From NCBI GenBank assembly GCA_963565915.1, contig OY751489.1, forward strand, positions 1,984,001 to 2,048,000: 64,000 bases of DNA, read 5' to 3'. Source of the DNA: Entoloma clypeatum. Taxonomy: Eukaryota > Basidiomycota > Agaricomycetes > Agaricales > Entolomataceae. The translations under genes were made by a program, and so were the position numbers. Position 1 is the first letter of the stretch. Each line of letters begins with the position of its first letter. The notes under the pieces are model-generated. The model worked only from the letters and a program-made list of their open reading frames with translations. It was not told where the DNA came from and ran no database searches. This document shows positions 10,601-22,236 of the stretch, piece after piece.

Positions 10601-12043
10601 TATTTTTCAGCGCATTGAAAGAACCTGGATGAAGGATAGTTACCCATTCGCGGGCAAACACTCCGAGCCGAGTGAGAGGACCTAACAGTGAGAACCTTTC
10701 AAATGTCGCGGCGGTGGCCAGAGGTGGATTCCATTCTGGCATCCTGGTCATCATAACGGCGATACTCTTGATAGAAACCAATAGCTCAAGTCCACCAATG
10801 ACGCCACGCCAGCTGGCATCACCACCTCCGAGTCCCTCCGCTCGGAAGAGGGATTCGTGAAAGAGGAGAGCCTTGACGACAGGGCCCAGAACTTCGTCGA
10901 TTTCGTTGTCGGGTTCGAAACGGCGAGCGAGGTCCTGGATGAATTGTTCGACGTCGGATGGGGTGAGCGCGTTTGGCGATTGAACAGGTCCTGACGAGAA
11001 GGCAGAGGAGAGGGAGGAGATGGACAGGAGAGGGGCCACGAGCTCTGGGGGTCCAAGAAGGCGCCTGGAACGTAGGTTGTGAACAAGAGAGGTTTGGATG
11101 GGACGTTCGGATATACCCAGATGGCTGAGGAAACATTTCGGGCTCTTGTAATGTGAGGCCAGCGTAGCTTATAATGAGTTCGCGAACTTTTTCCAATCGT
11201 GTGAGAGCCGTTTGAGTTTGGAGAGGTGGATATCCCTATCGGGTCGAATAAATTCTCAGTTTCATGCGCGGGTTTGACAGTACCTTTTGAAGAAGGGAAG
11301 CTCGTCGAGAATTGAACCGCTTCCAACAACCTACGAGGTATTCAAAAACGGTTTCATTGGCAGGAAGAGATGCGATGACGGGCAGGTAGTCCAAATCATC
11401 GCTGTCGGGGTATTAGAGTGTTGTAATTGTGAATTAATTGACTTACGACATTGCTCGAGGATCAATCTCGAGGCGTGCGATCAAGAGCCGGTCAGCAATA
11501 TCAGCAGTTAGTGGGACATCCTCTGGTGATTAGAGTCAATAAAAGATGATATGTACAGACGACTGAACACACTCGATCCTTCAGATGCCAGTTCTTCGTC
11601 CAGTGCTTTGAGCCACACGGTCTCGTAACCGCTTTTTTCAGCGACGGACCTCTGGGACAGGTGCCGTCAGAGGGGGTAGTGTGGTGCAGAAAATAACGCA
11701 CATCCAAGGTTGCTTTGAAGACATATCCCAGACATTCATGCTCCCAGGTCGGGAGATCCAACTTGGGGATCGGCTTCTTCTTTTGTAGAAGAGATGCAGG
11801 GGGCGGGGTGGGTGGTGAAGGAGTTACTTTTGACGATGGAGTCGGGATCGGTTTGGGTTTGAGTGGCGTGGGGGTGGTGTGGGATGGGGGTATGGAAGAT
11901 GACGGTGAGGGGGCGGGTGCGGTGGTCTGTAGTTTTGCGAGGCGCTTGAGACGGATCTGAAAGAGGTTTAGGAGAGACCAAGTGTTTGATTTTGGACATA
12001 CCCGCTCTGCATCGTCCTGGGGGGTGTTCGGGTTCTCACTCAT
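7622..12043 (-). CDS. UFD2: Ubiquitin chain-elongation factor E4 (Ufd2), U-box protein
   Basis: Twenty-two exons on the minus strand give 1109 residues, close to the usual length. From 5' to 3' they are 12043-12002, 11956-11702, 11651-11573, 11522-11447, 11401-11284, 11235-11117, 11064-10644, 10570-10484, 10428-10312, 10258-10160, 10105-9982, 9932-9772, 9713-9669, 9613-9456, 9403-9311, 9256-9139, 9092-8972, 8919-8875, 8826-8820, 8765-8691, 8644-7791 and 7737-7622. Landmarks in order: [97 protein letters not shown], and a C-terminal U-box with [18 protein letters not shown] and DPFNRSPL. The U-box recruits E2 enzymes; the armadillo-like core binds Cdc48. Ufd2 extends ubiquitin chains for proteasomal delivery. 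One exon is 7 nt and one intron begins with GC. Start codons of this gene and bL35m are 45 bp apart. Confidence 0.95.
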
Positions 12044-12088
12044 GACAGTAAATGAGTAAAGTCGCGCATCACGTGCTTGGCACCTTTC

Positions 12089-12447
12089 ATGCTACTCCAT
12101 CGTCTGCTCTCCGCTGTTCAGGCATGTTCAGTACCCTCGTCGGCCATGGTTCATCATCTGTTTTCAACAACATCGATTGCCCAGGCAGGATATAAAATGA
12201 AGTCCCATTCTGGCGCTAAAAAACGATGGCGTTCTCTTGCATCTGGGACTGCCTTCAAACGCGTCAGTGCTCTCTCCAAAACTTCGTTACTTCGGGACTT
12301 AACCTGTTCCAGGGAAAGGCCTACCACTCACATCTGAACTTGAACAAAAGCCCCGCAAGGAAAAATAGACTAAGCACCACAGCATATGCAACAGATACCC
12401 AGGCGGTCAAGCTCAAGAAACGCCTATTACCTTACGGCTCAAATTAA
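12089..12447 (+). CDS. MRPL35: Mitochondrial ribosomal protein bL35m
   Basis: Two exons (12089-12262, 12313-12447) encode 102 residues. The first 35 residues are hydrophobic and basic without acidic residues, as in a mitochondrial presequence. Then comes the bacterial L35 signature: YKMKSHSGAKKRWR, FKRGKAYHSHLN, KSPARKNRL, and the C-terminal LKKRLLPYG. The protein binds large-subunit rRNA in mitoribosomes. The intron splits FKR from GKAY in phase 0. It starts only 45 bp from the divergent UFD2 start codon, so the two genes must share one small promoter. Confidence 0.92.
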
Positions 12448-12721
12448 TATCTGGTAAGTCTCTGTTCAATTGTTTTCTCCGCCCAGGATTTACAACATCA
12501 GGTGTACGCGGCCACTGGGGCGCTCGATTACGGCGTCATGACTGTCTTTGGTGGGATTGATAAGTAGCTATCCAGTAACTTGAGTACCTTGTCAATTGAT
12601 GATCACACATACTGCGTGCTTACGTGAAGCAACCACCTTTCTTCCTCAACGGACGCGTAATCCCTGCTATATCAACCACAGTTCCTTCATATTTCCCCTT
12701 CATCACCCTCATTTACCAACC

Positions 12722-13919
12722 ATGTCTGCCTCAGCAAACAACTCGCACCTTTTAGCCATCGGAAGGCAGTGCTCGTACCCCTCATGCAACCTGGTCGACT
12801 TCCTGCCTTTCAAATGCCACCATTGCGAACACAACTTCTGCCAGGAACATTTCAAGGTGGCCGCTCATAACTGCACCAAGTACGACGAGACGAAGCACAA
12901 CCGCGTAGCGCCTAATTGTACCGTTACCTATCATTCTCGCGTCCAGATCGTTTTGTCGATACATCCCAGGTCCTCTATGTAACGTCCCCGTCGCCGTGCG
13001 CCTGGGACAAGACCCGAATATCCGAATGGACGAGCACATCGACACCGAATGTTTAGTGACCACTGGCAAGGATGGCAAATCCAACACTCTGCCAGTTTGC
13101 GCAAAGCCGAACTGCAAGAAAATCCTTTTCTCCCCCATTCGATGCGATGTACGTTCCCCATGCCCTTCTTTAGGATGCAAAGTCTTACGACATCCCATCC
13201 AGAAATGTCGAGATCAGTTCTGCCCTTCGCACCGGTTTTCCAGCGATCACGGCTGCTCACCTCGACCTGATCCTCCGTCGAGACCGCGATTGGCCCATCT
13301 TTTCAACAATATAAATACGAAGAACCTCGACGCATCGGCCACTGCTGCTCGTCCAGCTACCCTCGGTGTCATCAAGAAATCCATGACGGCCCCTACAGAT
13401 TCCCCATCAGTCCCGAAACCTTCGGCACCAACGCTCACTCCCCCGTCAATGTCATCCCATACCAAGATATTCTCAAAAACGGACAGGTATGCCCTCATCA
13501 CCCTCTTTCTTCCCAGTTCCCACTCATAAATCACTAGTCCCTCTTCTTCGTTCCCTGCTAATTTTCCTCATAACGGTTCTATCAAATTCAACAATGACAC
13601 ACGTCATCCCAACGCTGTATCCACCATTTTCAACTACAACTCATTTGTACCACGATCTGTCTTCGCAACTGCATGACCATGTATCGATCTCTCACATATC
13701 TGTATCCATAACATCAAAACCTAGACGGGCGAAGGCGGAGCGGGAGAGCAGACTTAAAGCGATGCGGGCGCGTGCCCAGAAAGGGGTGAGTGTCATCGTT
13801 ATCTGTTGGAAATTCACCTTCATTTCGAAATGCAGCTCCTTGGTGAGGAAGAGAAGGCAATTCTCGCTGCTGAGGAGGAGGCGGAGAGTAAGAAGGACAA
13901 GGACTGTGTTGTGATGTAG
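12722..13919 (+). CDS. AN1-type zinc finger protein
   Basis: Exons 12722-12917, 12970-13148, 13203-13486, 13725-13785 and 13836-13919 give 267 residues. Two AN1 fingers are visible. The first runs from GRQCSYPSCNLVDFLPFKC through CHHCEHNFCQEHF. The second runs from VCAKPNCKKILFSPIRC through DKCRDQFCPSHRFSSDHGC. The linker, a Pro/Ser/Thr-rich stretch, is followed by a charged helix (RRAKAERESRLKAMRARAQK) and an acidic tail ending CVVM, which has the form of a CaaX-like box. Homologues (yeast Cuz1, animal ZFAND2) attach to Cdc48 and the proteasome during protein stress. Intron 3 is 238 nt, far longer than its neighbours, and an unrecognised exon inside it cannot be excluded. Confidence 0.88.
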
Positions 13920-13993
13920 TCTACGGTAGCACTTTATTTATTAGCGTTTGAATTTGCCGGATTCCGATCCGGTTCATCTCAACATTGACACTC

Positions 13994-16553
13994 ATGTCCA
14001 ACACAGAACAAGACGTGACTGTTCTAGGGAAACGCACGCGTCCCGGGGATTTAGATGCCCTTAACACTGCCAATCACGCAGAAGATTCCAGGCCTCCTGA
14101 GGAAGGCGACGACGACGACGACGACGACGACGATGTTGGCCCCATGCCGATGCCTGCTGATAAAGGTGGCGTGAAGAAAAAGCGCAAAGGTGCGTCCAAC
14201 CCCACGTTCTGCTATCTTAGGACCTCAAGAAACACAGACCATTGTTTTCAGTTTTGCCCCATGAACGGTTGTACCTAGAACATCTGCCAGATGCCGACCA
14301 ATACTACAAGAGTTTCATGCACCGGGACACCGTCAACTTTTGTGTCGTCACCAAGTAGCCTATCTCTTTCCCTCATTCACGCAGAATGGCTCACGTCGGC
14401 TCGACTACAGGACGGACTTTCTGATTACGACGTCAGTAGACGGCCATCTCAAACTCTGGAAGAAGCAAGAGTCCGGGATCGAGTTCGTCAAACATTACCG
14501 TGCCCACATCACCCCTGTCATTGGTGTATCAGCCAGCGCGGATGGACAGCTCTTCGCCACCATCTCGGAGGATGGGACTGCCAAAGTGTTTGATGTGATA
14601 AATTTCGGTGAGGACTCGTCCTGTTTTTGCTTTTTCTTTTTTCACCCCCCAGCTTAAACTTGATTCCTCAGACATGATCAACATAATAAAGCTAGGATAT
14701 GTCCCGCATGCGTGCTGTTGGGTTCACCGACGAGGTCAGGTGCAAGGCCTCCTAGCTGTGTCAGCCCGTGATCTCGTATGTTTTCTCGAATGGTGCTCAT
14801 CCTTCGTCATAGGTCGGATTCGACGTCTGGAACACTAAGAATTTATGATGGGCGCGGGAGTGATACGCCTCTCGAGTCTATCCCGAGTCTGCATCGATTT
14901 CCAATTCATGCCATCACGGCAAGTGTGGTGGTTTTGGTGCTCCGTGGCACGTCCTGATCTGTTCCCCTCCTTCCTCCAGTATAGCGACAAATACGACACT
15001 GTCATCTCGGCCGATGAGGGAGGATTTGTTGAGTATTGGCAGCCGATCGAGCCCTTCGTCTTGCCAAAAAATGTCTCCGGCATGTGGTCCTTCAAGAGCG
15101 AGACAGATTTATACGAGTTCAAAAAAGTGTGTCATTCAATTGTTTTTTTTTCTCTCTTACAGAGTATATCATGAACAGTCCAAATCGACTCCTACCTGCA
15201 TCACATTGTCTCCAAACTCTTCATCCTTTGTCACGTTTTCCCTTCCAGATCGGCAGATTCGCGTGTTCAACTTTCTGACTGGAAAGATGACGCGAAAGTA
15301 TGATGAATCGCTGGAGGCGATTCAGGAGATGCAGCAGGCAGGTACGGCGGCGTATAAGGTGGAAGACATGGAGTTTGGGCGGCGGCTTGCGGTTGAGAGG
15401 GAGTTGGAAATGCCCGGACCAGATGGTCGCATCCCTGGGAGATGGAGCAATGCGATCTGGGATGAGACAGGCTCGTTCATCTTGTATCCAACCCTCTTGG
15501 GTATCAAAGGTAGGTGTGAAAGCCAGCTGGATTACCACGTCCTATTGACAGCGTTGCAGTTCTTAATATCGTCACCAATCGTGTTGTTCGCCTTTTGGGA
15601 AAAGACGAGGTTGTTCGCTGGTTGAACCTTGGTCTGTACCAGGGAGCCCCGGCTAAGAAGGGGCTGACGACCATGGTTTGTCCTCTGTAAACCAAATATA
15701 CCCAAGAGTACTGATCTTGCTGTTCTAGGCCATGGCAGCTTCAACCAATCCGATCCTCTCGAACAAGGCGCAGAGAGATCCGACGTTATTCTGTACCGGG
15801 TATAAGCGCCAACGGTTTTACCTCTTCACCCGATCAGAACCCGAGTATGAGAAGTTCTTGTTAGAACATCCAACAATGCCTGATACTACGATTAACAGGG
15901 ATAGCAAACTCGGTGAACGAGATGTCTTCAACGAAAAGCCGACGCGCGAAGAACAAAATGTCGCCTCGGCCGGCCCTGCCACGGGCAAAAATGGGCCTTC
16001 GCCCTTGGCCGATTCCGCGACGATACATACAACAGTGGGCGACATCCACATGCGTTTGTTCCCTGCGCAAGCGCCGAAAGCGGTCGAAAACTTTGTCGGT
16101 CACGCGCGTAGTGGATACTTTGAGGGCATCGTGTTCCACCGTGTGATCCCAAAGTTTATGATTCAAACTGGAGATCCCCTCGGTGACGGGACCGGGGGAA
16201 CGTCCATCTGGGGCAACGAGTTCGAGGACGAGTTTTCGGATGATCTGAGGCATGATCGGTATGTCCTATGTGCGATTGCGTAGTTCGACTTTCTCTCATG
16301 GTTGATCCTTCGTGCACCTTTTTTTTTTTCCAGACCGTATACCGTCAGCATGGCGAACGCTGGGCCAGGTACCAATGGATCGCAATTTTTCATCACGACA
16401 ACGACAACTCCGTGGCTGGACAAGAAACACACCATATTTGGCCGGGTTCTATCGGGTCTCGAGGTCGTTCATGGTATTGAAAATGTGAAGACGAACAAAA
16501 TGGACAAGCCTTACGAAGACATAAAGATAGTCAACGTCGAAATAGATTCATAG
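13994..16553 (+). CDS. PPWD1: WD40-repeat cyclophilin (PPWD1 type), peptidyl-prolyl isomerase
   Basis: Ten exons (13994-14189, 14252-14354, 14411-14607, 14672-14759, 14813-14924, 14980-15126, 15179-15509, 15560-15675, 15729-16258, 16334-16553) give 679 residues. An acidic start with a run of aspartates (coded by a GAC repeat) and a KKKRK signal precede a WD40 propeller ([58 protein letters not shown]). The C-terminal 165 residues are a cyclophilin domain: [53 protein letters not shown] and [11 protein letters not shown]. The catalytic arginine (FHRVI), the QxGD loop and the W of PWLDKKH are kept, so isomerase activity is expected. Human PPWD1 is a spliceosome-associated protein, and the nuclear signal fits that role. 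Splicing of intron 4 (donor GTCAGC) was chosen to keep AVSDST in frame. Confidence 0.93.
14107..14133 (+). repeat. GAC trinucleotide repeat
   Basis: About nine GAC units in the first exon of the WD40-cyclophilin gene encode consecutive aspartates. Length variation between strains would be expected and stays in frame. Confidence 0.9.
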
Positions 16554-16682
16554 TGCTGTTTCTGTCTATTATCCTTTTTACGAAAATGTACAAGCTTCGT
16601 AGGCCCTGAACGAAGTCCTTGACCAAGACCAGTCATCCATATATTAATGACGCCTGTCATAGATACACGGTGGCTACAGATG

Positions 16683-17367
16683 CTACGCGCCAGGTGCGAC
16701 GTATCTCATGGACTCGAGTTCGGAAATATTCTTGTTTCCTGCCTCGATCGAGGACGTGACCGAGTGTGTTGTGAAAACTACCGCGGTGGTGATACTCCAC
16801 CATACTGTCGACTGCCAGGGCCGCTGCAGAAAGAGCGATAACGTTGGGGCTACCGCGGAGAGAGCATAAGAGAGCTGATACGACAAAGGATGTAGCTGGA
16901 TATGCGAGATGCGGAAGCGCAGCTTGATGTGGTCCAGAGATGTGAGAAGAGCAAGGTTAATGTGCAGGACGGTGGACAGGAGAGTGAATAGGGCTGGGAG
17001 GGGGATGGACGGGGAGGACCTGGTGATTGGAGGTGGGAAGATGACGAGCAGGGGGTTGTAGGAAAAGGATATGGAATGCCTGGGAGTAATCAAGGTTAAA
17101 GACCAGCCGAAAGCTGAGTGGTTTTCTCACAGGAAGAGAGAAAGGATTATGATTATTCGCAACGCAGTTGTGTGCTGCTGACTTGAGGTGTGGTTGTTCT
17201 CCCGTAGTGTCTTGATCAAAGCTTCTTGTTCTGCGAGGCTTTCAGGTCGAAAATGAAACAAGAAAACAAAAGTATCGGGAGGACCGACCTTGCTCGTCAA
17301 GGATTCGACTGTCGTTGTCGTCCAAGTCCAAGAGCCTGTAAGGAACACGTCTCCGCAAAATGTCCAT
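16683..17367 (-). CDS. Small membrane protein, conserved in fungi, function unknown
   Basis: Three exons on the minus strand (17367-17289, 17230-17131, 17079-16683) give 191 residues. The N-terminus is charged and helical (RILDEQEQEALIKTLREN). It is followed by a first hydrophobic segment (LRIIIILSLFL), a segment around LLVIFPPPITRSSPSIPLP and LFTLLSTVLHINLALL. A further hydrophobic pair follows (YALSAVAPTLSLFL and WWSITTAVVFTTHSV), and the C-terminus ends MRYVAPGA. Four membrane passes are likely. I do not recognise the family by name. The exon 1/2 join was chosen because it restores EQEQEALI in frame. The gene is divergent from RIO1 with 102 bp between start codons. Confidence 0.75.
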
Positions 17368-17469
17368 CGAGGTCGGTGTCCATGCCTGTTCAGTTTGGTT
17401 CCGAGGTTGGTGATCAACAGGGAAAACGATGAGATCACAAATTTGATCGTCGAGCTAAAACAACTTCTT

Positions 17470-19421
17470 ATGCCTCAAGACGACGCTGAGGATCCTCACT
17501 CACGCTCGGGGCATCCATACATAGACACATCGACTTATGACTCTGACGAGTTACCCCTGCCGGACGAATCCGACGCCGAAGACGAAATAGATGAAACTTA
17601 CGATGAAAATCGCGTCGAGGACGAAGACTGGGAAGTTGCTGAACGAGGTTGCGCACCCGTTCTCTCTCTCCGGAATCAGCTATTCTGACCTGGCAGACAG
17701 ATTTCACGAAACAATACAACCGCCTTCGGCAGCACGTAGCCGTGCGCACAGGCAACGCGCAAGGAACCCCCTCTTCTCTCAATCAATCCTCGTCCATTGC
17801 TGTCCTCCCTGCGGTCAACCATCCTCGCAGCGCGACCATCTCAACAGCGCAGAACGCGCATGCCAAAGACAAAACTACCGACCAACTCGCCGCTCTGTCC
17901 AAATACACATCCCGCATCGCGGGGATTGATATGCCTTATGTGATGGGTGTCGGCGTCAATAGAAAAGGCCCCAGCGCACATGCCAATATGAAAGACAAGG
18001 CAGACCGCGCGACCACCGAGCAGGTCTTGGATCCAAGAACGCGCATCATCTTATTCAAAATGATCGGGCGAGGTCTTATACACGAAGTCAACGGGTGCGT
18101 GAGCACTGGTAAAGAGGTCCGTCACTCTACTAATCCTCCTTTTTTTTTTTGCTCCAGTCCCTGACCTTCCCGCAGGCCAACGTATATCACGCGGTGACTC
18201 CTGATGGCGGGCATCTCGCCCTTAAAATCTACAAGACCTCTATCCTCGTGTTCAAAGATCGCGATAAATACGTGACGGGCGAGTATCGTTTCAGGAGGGG
18301 TTACAACCGGCATAACCCGCGCAAGATGGTTCGCCTGTGGGCGGAAAAAGAGATGCGCAACTTGAAACGACTGGTGTCCGCCGGCATTCAATGCCCCGAC
18401 CCCATCGAAGTGCGAGAGAATGTGCTAGTGATGAGATTCCTTGGCGACGACGAAGGCTGGTATGTTTCAGGGAGGGCGACCTGAATGTTTTATGACTTTG
18501 TGATCCACAGGGCGTCTCCCCGCCTCAAAGATGCTCACTTATCGAGCACAGAATGCGCCGGCCTCTATGCACAGTTGGTCCTCGTGATCCGAACCATGTT
18601 CCAGACATGCAAGCTCGTGCATGCCGATCTGTCGGAATATAACATCATCTATCATCAAGGTAATTCATGGATCATCGATGTTTCCCAGAGTGTAGAGCAC
18701 GATCATCCCTCCGCGTTCGACTTTCTCCGGAACGACATCAAAAATGTGGAGGACTTCTTTGGAAGACTGGGTGTCAAATGCCTCGGGCTGCGGAGATGTT
18801 TTGAATTCGTCACACGGGTTGAGTTCTCTTCAGAAGAATGCTTTGATGACGAGGCTGTGCTGAACAGCTGGCTGGAGAGAGAATCTCTTCCAACGGATGA
18901 TGCTTTACCCGATCCTGAAGCGCGGCTTAGACACTCTTCAGTGCATGAAGACTCGGTGTTCTTCAAGTCCTTCATCCCGCGAACGCTTAATGAGGTGTAC
19001 GACCCGGAAAGGGACGTCGAGAAACTGACTCGCGGTGAGGGTCAATCTCTTATCTACGCAAAGACGATCGGGGTTGTCCCGACCGTCGATCCTATTGAAA
19101 CCGAGGTTTCCGCCGAAATTGCCGAGGAGAATGAGGCCCAGGTTCGTTCGGGTTCCGACGGCAGTGATGAGGATAGTGATGTCGGTGATGAGGACGACGT
19201 GAATGGGGAAGGATTCGAAGAACGAAAGCCAAGAGGCCACCGTCACGAGGATAAAGATGCCAAGAAGGTGAGATCGGCAAAATTGAAAGAACATCACCAT
19301 TGTTGAGCAAAAATCTTATTAGGCACGTAAACAAGCGGTAAAGGCAGAGGCGAGAGAGAAGCGGAAAGAGAAAATGCCAAAAGCAGAGAAAAAGCGCATA
19401 ATGAAAAAAACCCGGGTTTGA
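17470..19421 (+). CDS. RIO1: Atypical serine/threonine kinase RIO1
   Basis: Five exons (17470-17647, 17701-18116, 18176-18459, 18511-19267, 19323-19421) give 577 residues. After an acidic N-terminus come [16 protein letters not shown] (flexible P-loop), the lysine in [51 protein letters not shown] (catalytic loop with Asp and Asn) and [13 protein letters not shown] (metal-binding Asp). All marks of an active RIO1 ATPase/kinase are kept. The tail is acidic, then strongly basic, ending MKKTRV. RIO1 acts in cytoplasmic maturation of the 40S ribosomal subunit, releasing late factors from pre-40S. The start at 17470 is the first Met in the frame that fits the downstream exons. Confidence 0.95.
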
Positions 19422-19510
19422 TTAAATTCTATTCCTCATTCAAAGCGATCCAAAACGTACTAGATAGACATACAACTTTTCCCGCAGATACAGCGTGTCG
19501 AGCAGGCAGA

Positions 19511-21838
19511 TCATGCGTCCGTGATGCAGCCGTGGCTTGCATCCGTTACGGTCTTTACGTATTTGAAAAGGGTGCCTTGTGAAACCTTCAAAGGAGGCGC
19601 CAACCATTGTAATCGGCGGGTTTCAAGCTCCTCTGCAGAAACATGGAGTTCGATAGTGTTTTGGACGGCATCCACAGATATGGTGTCGCCATCTCGGACG
19701 AGGGCTATCGGACCACCGACCTGTGCCTCTGGAACCACGTGGCCGATACAAAATCCATGGGACCTAGGAGCGGAAGAAATGAAGTCCTATCTACGGAGCC
19801 AAAAAAAAATCAACGAACCCTCCGCTAAAACGACCGTCGGTCAGGCAGGCGACATCAAGTCCCAGACCTGCACCCATGATCAGACTGGTTGGTTTCAACA
19901 TCTCGGGCATCCCTATTCAGAAGATGTCCATCAATTTAATAGCGCAGATATGTATGTGAGTGAAAAAGGAAAGAACGAACCTGGACCGCCTTTGGGCCCC
20001 AAGTAACGAAGGATCACAACCGTCTTCTCCCCTTGCTTGATTGAACCACTCTCTACGGCTCTCACGAAGTCGCTCTCCGTGTCAAAAGCCCGCGCCTTTC
20101 CGGTGAATCCGAGACCTTCCTTCCCTGTGATCTTGGCCACTGCCCCACCAGGAGCGAGGTTACCCTTCAGGATTCTTTGGGAATGCAGATCAAGTTCAGG
20201 CCATTGCTTGCGGTCCGTGTTAAACCGTACCTGATATGCCCAGTTGACTTTATGGGCTTATTGAGAGGGCGAATGACGTCTTGGGCCCCATCCAGTTCTC
20301 CGTGTCTCTGAGTCCATTTTTCCAGATTTTCGCCAAGCGTGAGACCAGTCACAGTCATATTGTTACCATCAATCATTCTATTCTTGAGAAGGAATGCGAG
20401 GATCTCTGGAAGGACATTGTAATCTATTTAGAAAGGCAGGGAAGCGGTGTCAAAGAAAAAACACTTACTCGGAATTCCACCGATCTTGTAAACATCCTGC
20501 ATGACATATTTGCCGCTAGGCTTTATGTCCGCGAGGAACGGCGTCCTGTCAGATACAGCCTGGAAATCATCAATATCCAACTTAATGCCGACTGAGTGTG
20601 CCATGGCAATCAGATGCAAGACGGCATTTGTTGATCCACCCAAAACCATTGTCAAAACCTGGAGAATGATGATTATTTATAAAATATTTGAAATACAAGT
20701 TATCGTATACCATTGCATTTTCGAACGCCGAGCGAGTCATGATATCACGAGGAAGAATGTTCTTTTCCAAAAGGTTTCGCATAACAGGACCCACGGACGC
20801 ACACTCTTCGTGCTTCTCCTTGGATTCCGCGGGGAACGACGAGGATCCCGGAAGTGTCATACCCAATGCCTCAGCAGCGCTAGCCATGGTGTTTGCAGTG
20901 TACATCTTCCGAGTTCATTATTGATAATAATTGTTTGCGAGCCAAATCGGGACTCACTCCTCCACACGCTCCGGGTCCTGGACAGGCGTGTCTGATGGTG
21001 TTGTAACGCTCCTTCTCAGCCTCAGACGTCTTGCCGTCCTGGAGATATTTGCCGTAGGATTGAAAGGCGGAGACAATATCGAGCTGTGGGGAGCCTTCGC
21101 AGGAACCGGCACGAATGGTGCCGCCATAGACCATTAGACCGGGGCGATTGAGACGCCCCACTGTTACAGTAAGCGGCGGTAGCGGATTCAAGGAGGCGAC
21201 AGGGACTGACATGCCATCAGAACACCTGGCATGTTCTTGTCGCAGCCAGGGACGACCACCATTCCGTCAAGATGATGACCACCAGCCGCAGTCTCCACTT
21301 GGTCCGCAATCAAATCTCGAGACTGGAGGGAATAGGACATGCCACGCGTGCCCATACTAATACCATCGCTGACGCCGACCGTACCGAACTGATACCCGAT
21401 GAGGTCTGACTTGTAGAGAGAAGCCTTGACTTCCTGCCCGAGGCCCAAGAGGTGTTTGTTACATCTGGTTTGCAAGTTGTATGCGGTGTCGGAGGACCGT
21501 AGAGGACAAACTTACGGGTTTCCTTCATACCTGTATTCTCAGAATCGGCGTTGATGGTAGAAAAGAGAAGGGGGGGAGAGGCATGGCTCACCAGACACTT
21601 GCCACGCCTACCATAGCCTTGTTAAAATCAGCGTCGGACTTGATGCCCTCGGTTGCATACAACATGGCCTGCTCTTCATTGGTGAACTCGTGCCTGCGAG
21701 CTAACGCGGTTGACGGACCTGACTCGCCCCCTGGTCTTTTGGTTGAGTGACCAGCCTACTGTAGCGATTCATGACGGGCTTGTCGCTGCATCGCGCAGCA
21801 GTGGAGAAGGAGCGTAGAAGGCGAGGGGATGTGGGCAT
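19511..21838 (-). CDS. ILV3: Dihydroxy-acid dehydratase, mitochondrial
   Basis: Eleven minus-strand exons (21838-21719, 21668-21592, 21530-21516, 21464-21211, 21160-20958, 20905-20711, 20658-20469, 20423-20231, 20174-19981, 19912-19819, 19763-19511) give 595 residues. A basic presequence ([17 protein letters not shown]) fits import into mitochondria. Signature stretches are [10 protein letters not shown] (cluster cysteine), [34 protein letters not shown] (cluster cysteine), [18 protein letters not shown] and [20 protein letters not shown] (third cysteine region). The enzyme dehydrates 2,3-dihydroxy acids in valine, leucine and isoleucine synthesis. Exon 3 has only 15 nt (part of WYEGNP). Splice phases agree throughout. 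Confidence 0.95.
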
Positions 21839-22236
21839 GGAGGAGGATTCCGAATGCTTAGTCATGAGTGAATTCGGCCGAAGAGGAAATTGAATTTAAA
21901 AAAAATAATGCCGAGTGGACAGAAAATTAGAGTTGAGGATAGGGGTACCGGCAGCTCGGGTCAGTATGACCAAATATGGGAGGCATGCCAACGTGAAAAA
22001 AGCCCCAAAAGAGCCGATCGTGTTTCATCTCGGTTGGACGAGCGAGCGAGCAGCGTTCTGTTGTTTTTGCAGAGGACGTCTTGAGGCAGGCCAGGCAGGT
22101 ACAGAGGGAACCGACGCGGCGAGGCGCGCGGAAGTAATACCCCAGGCTGGCATATGGACGACACCGTCCATTCGAAATTTCCTCCGCGAACTCGATCATC
22201 CGCCCATCTCTTTAAGACTTGTTCCGCCAGAGGTGG
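21839..22236. other. Divergent promoter region between ILV3 and a zinc-cluster gene
   Basis: About 400 bases between two start codons pointing away from each other. It should carry both promoters. A long A-run lies at 21899-21906. An unrecognised 5' exon of the zinc-cluster gene is possible here, but I see no support for one. Confidence 0.5.
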
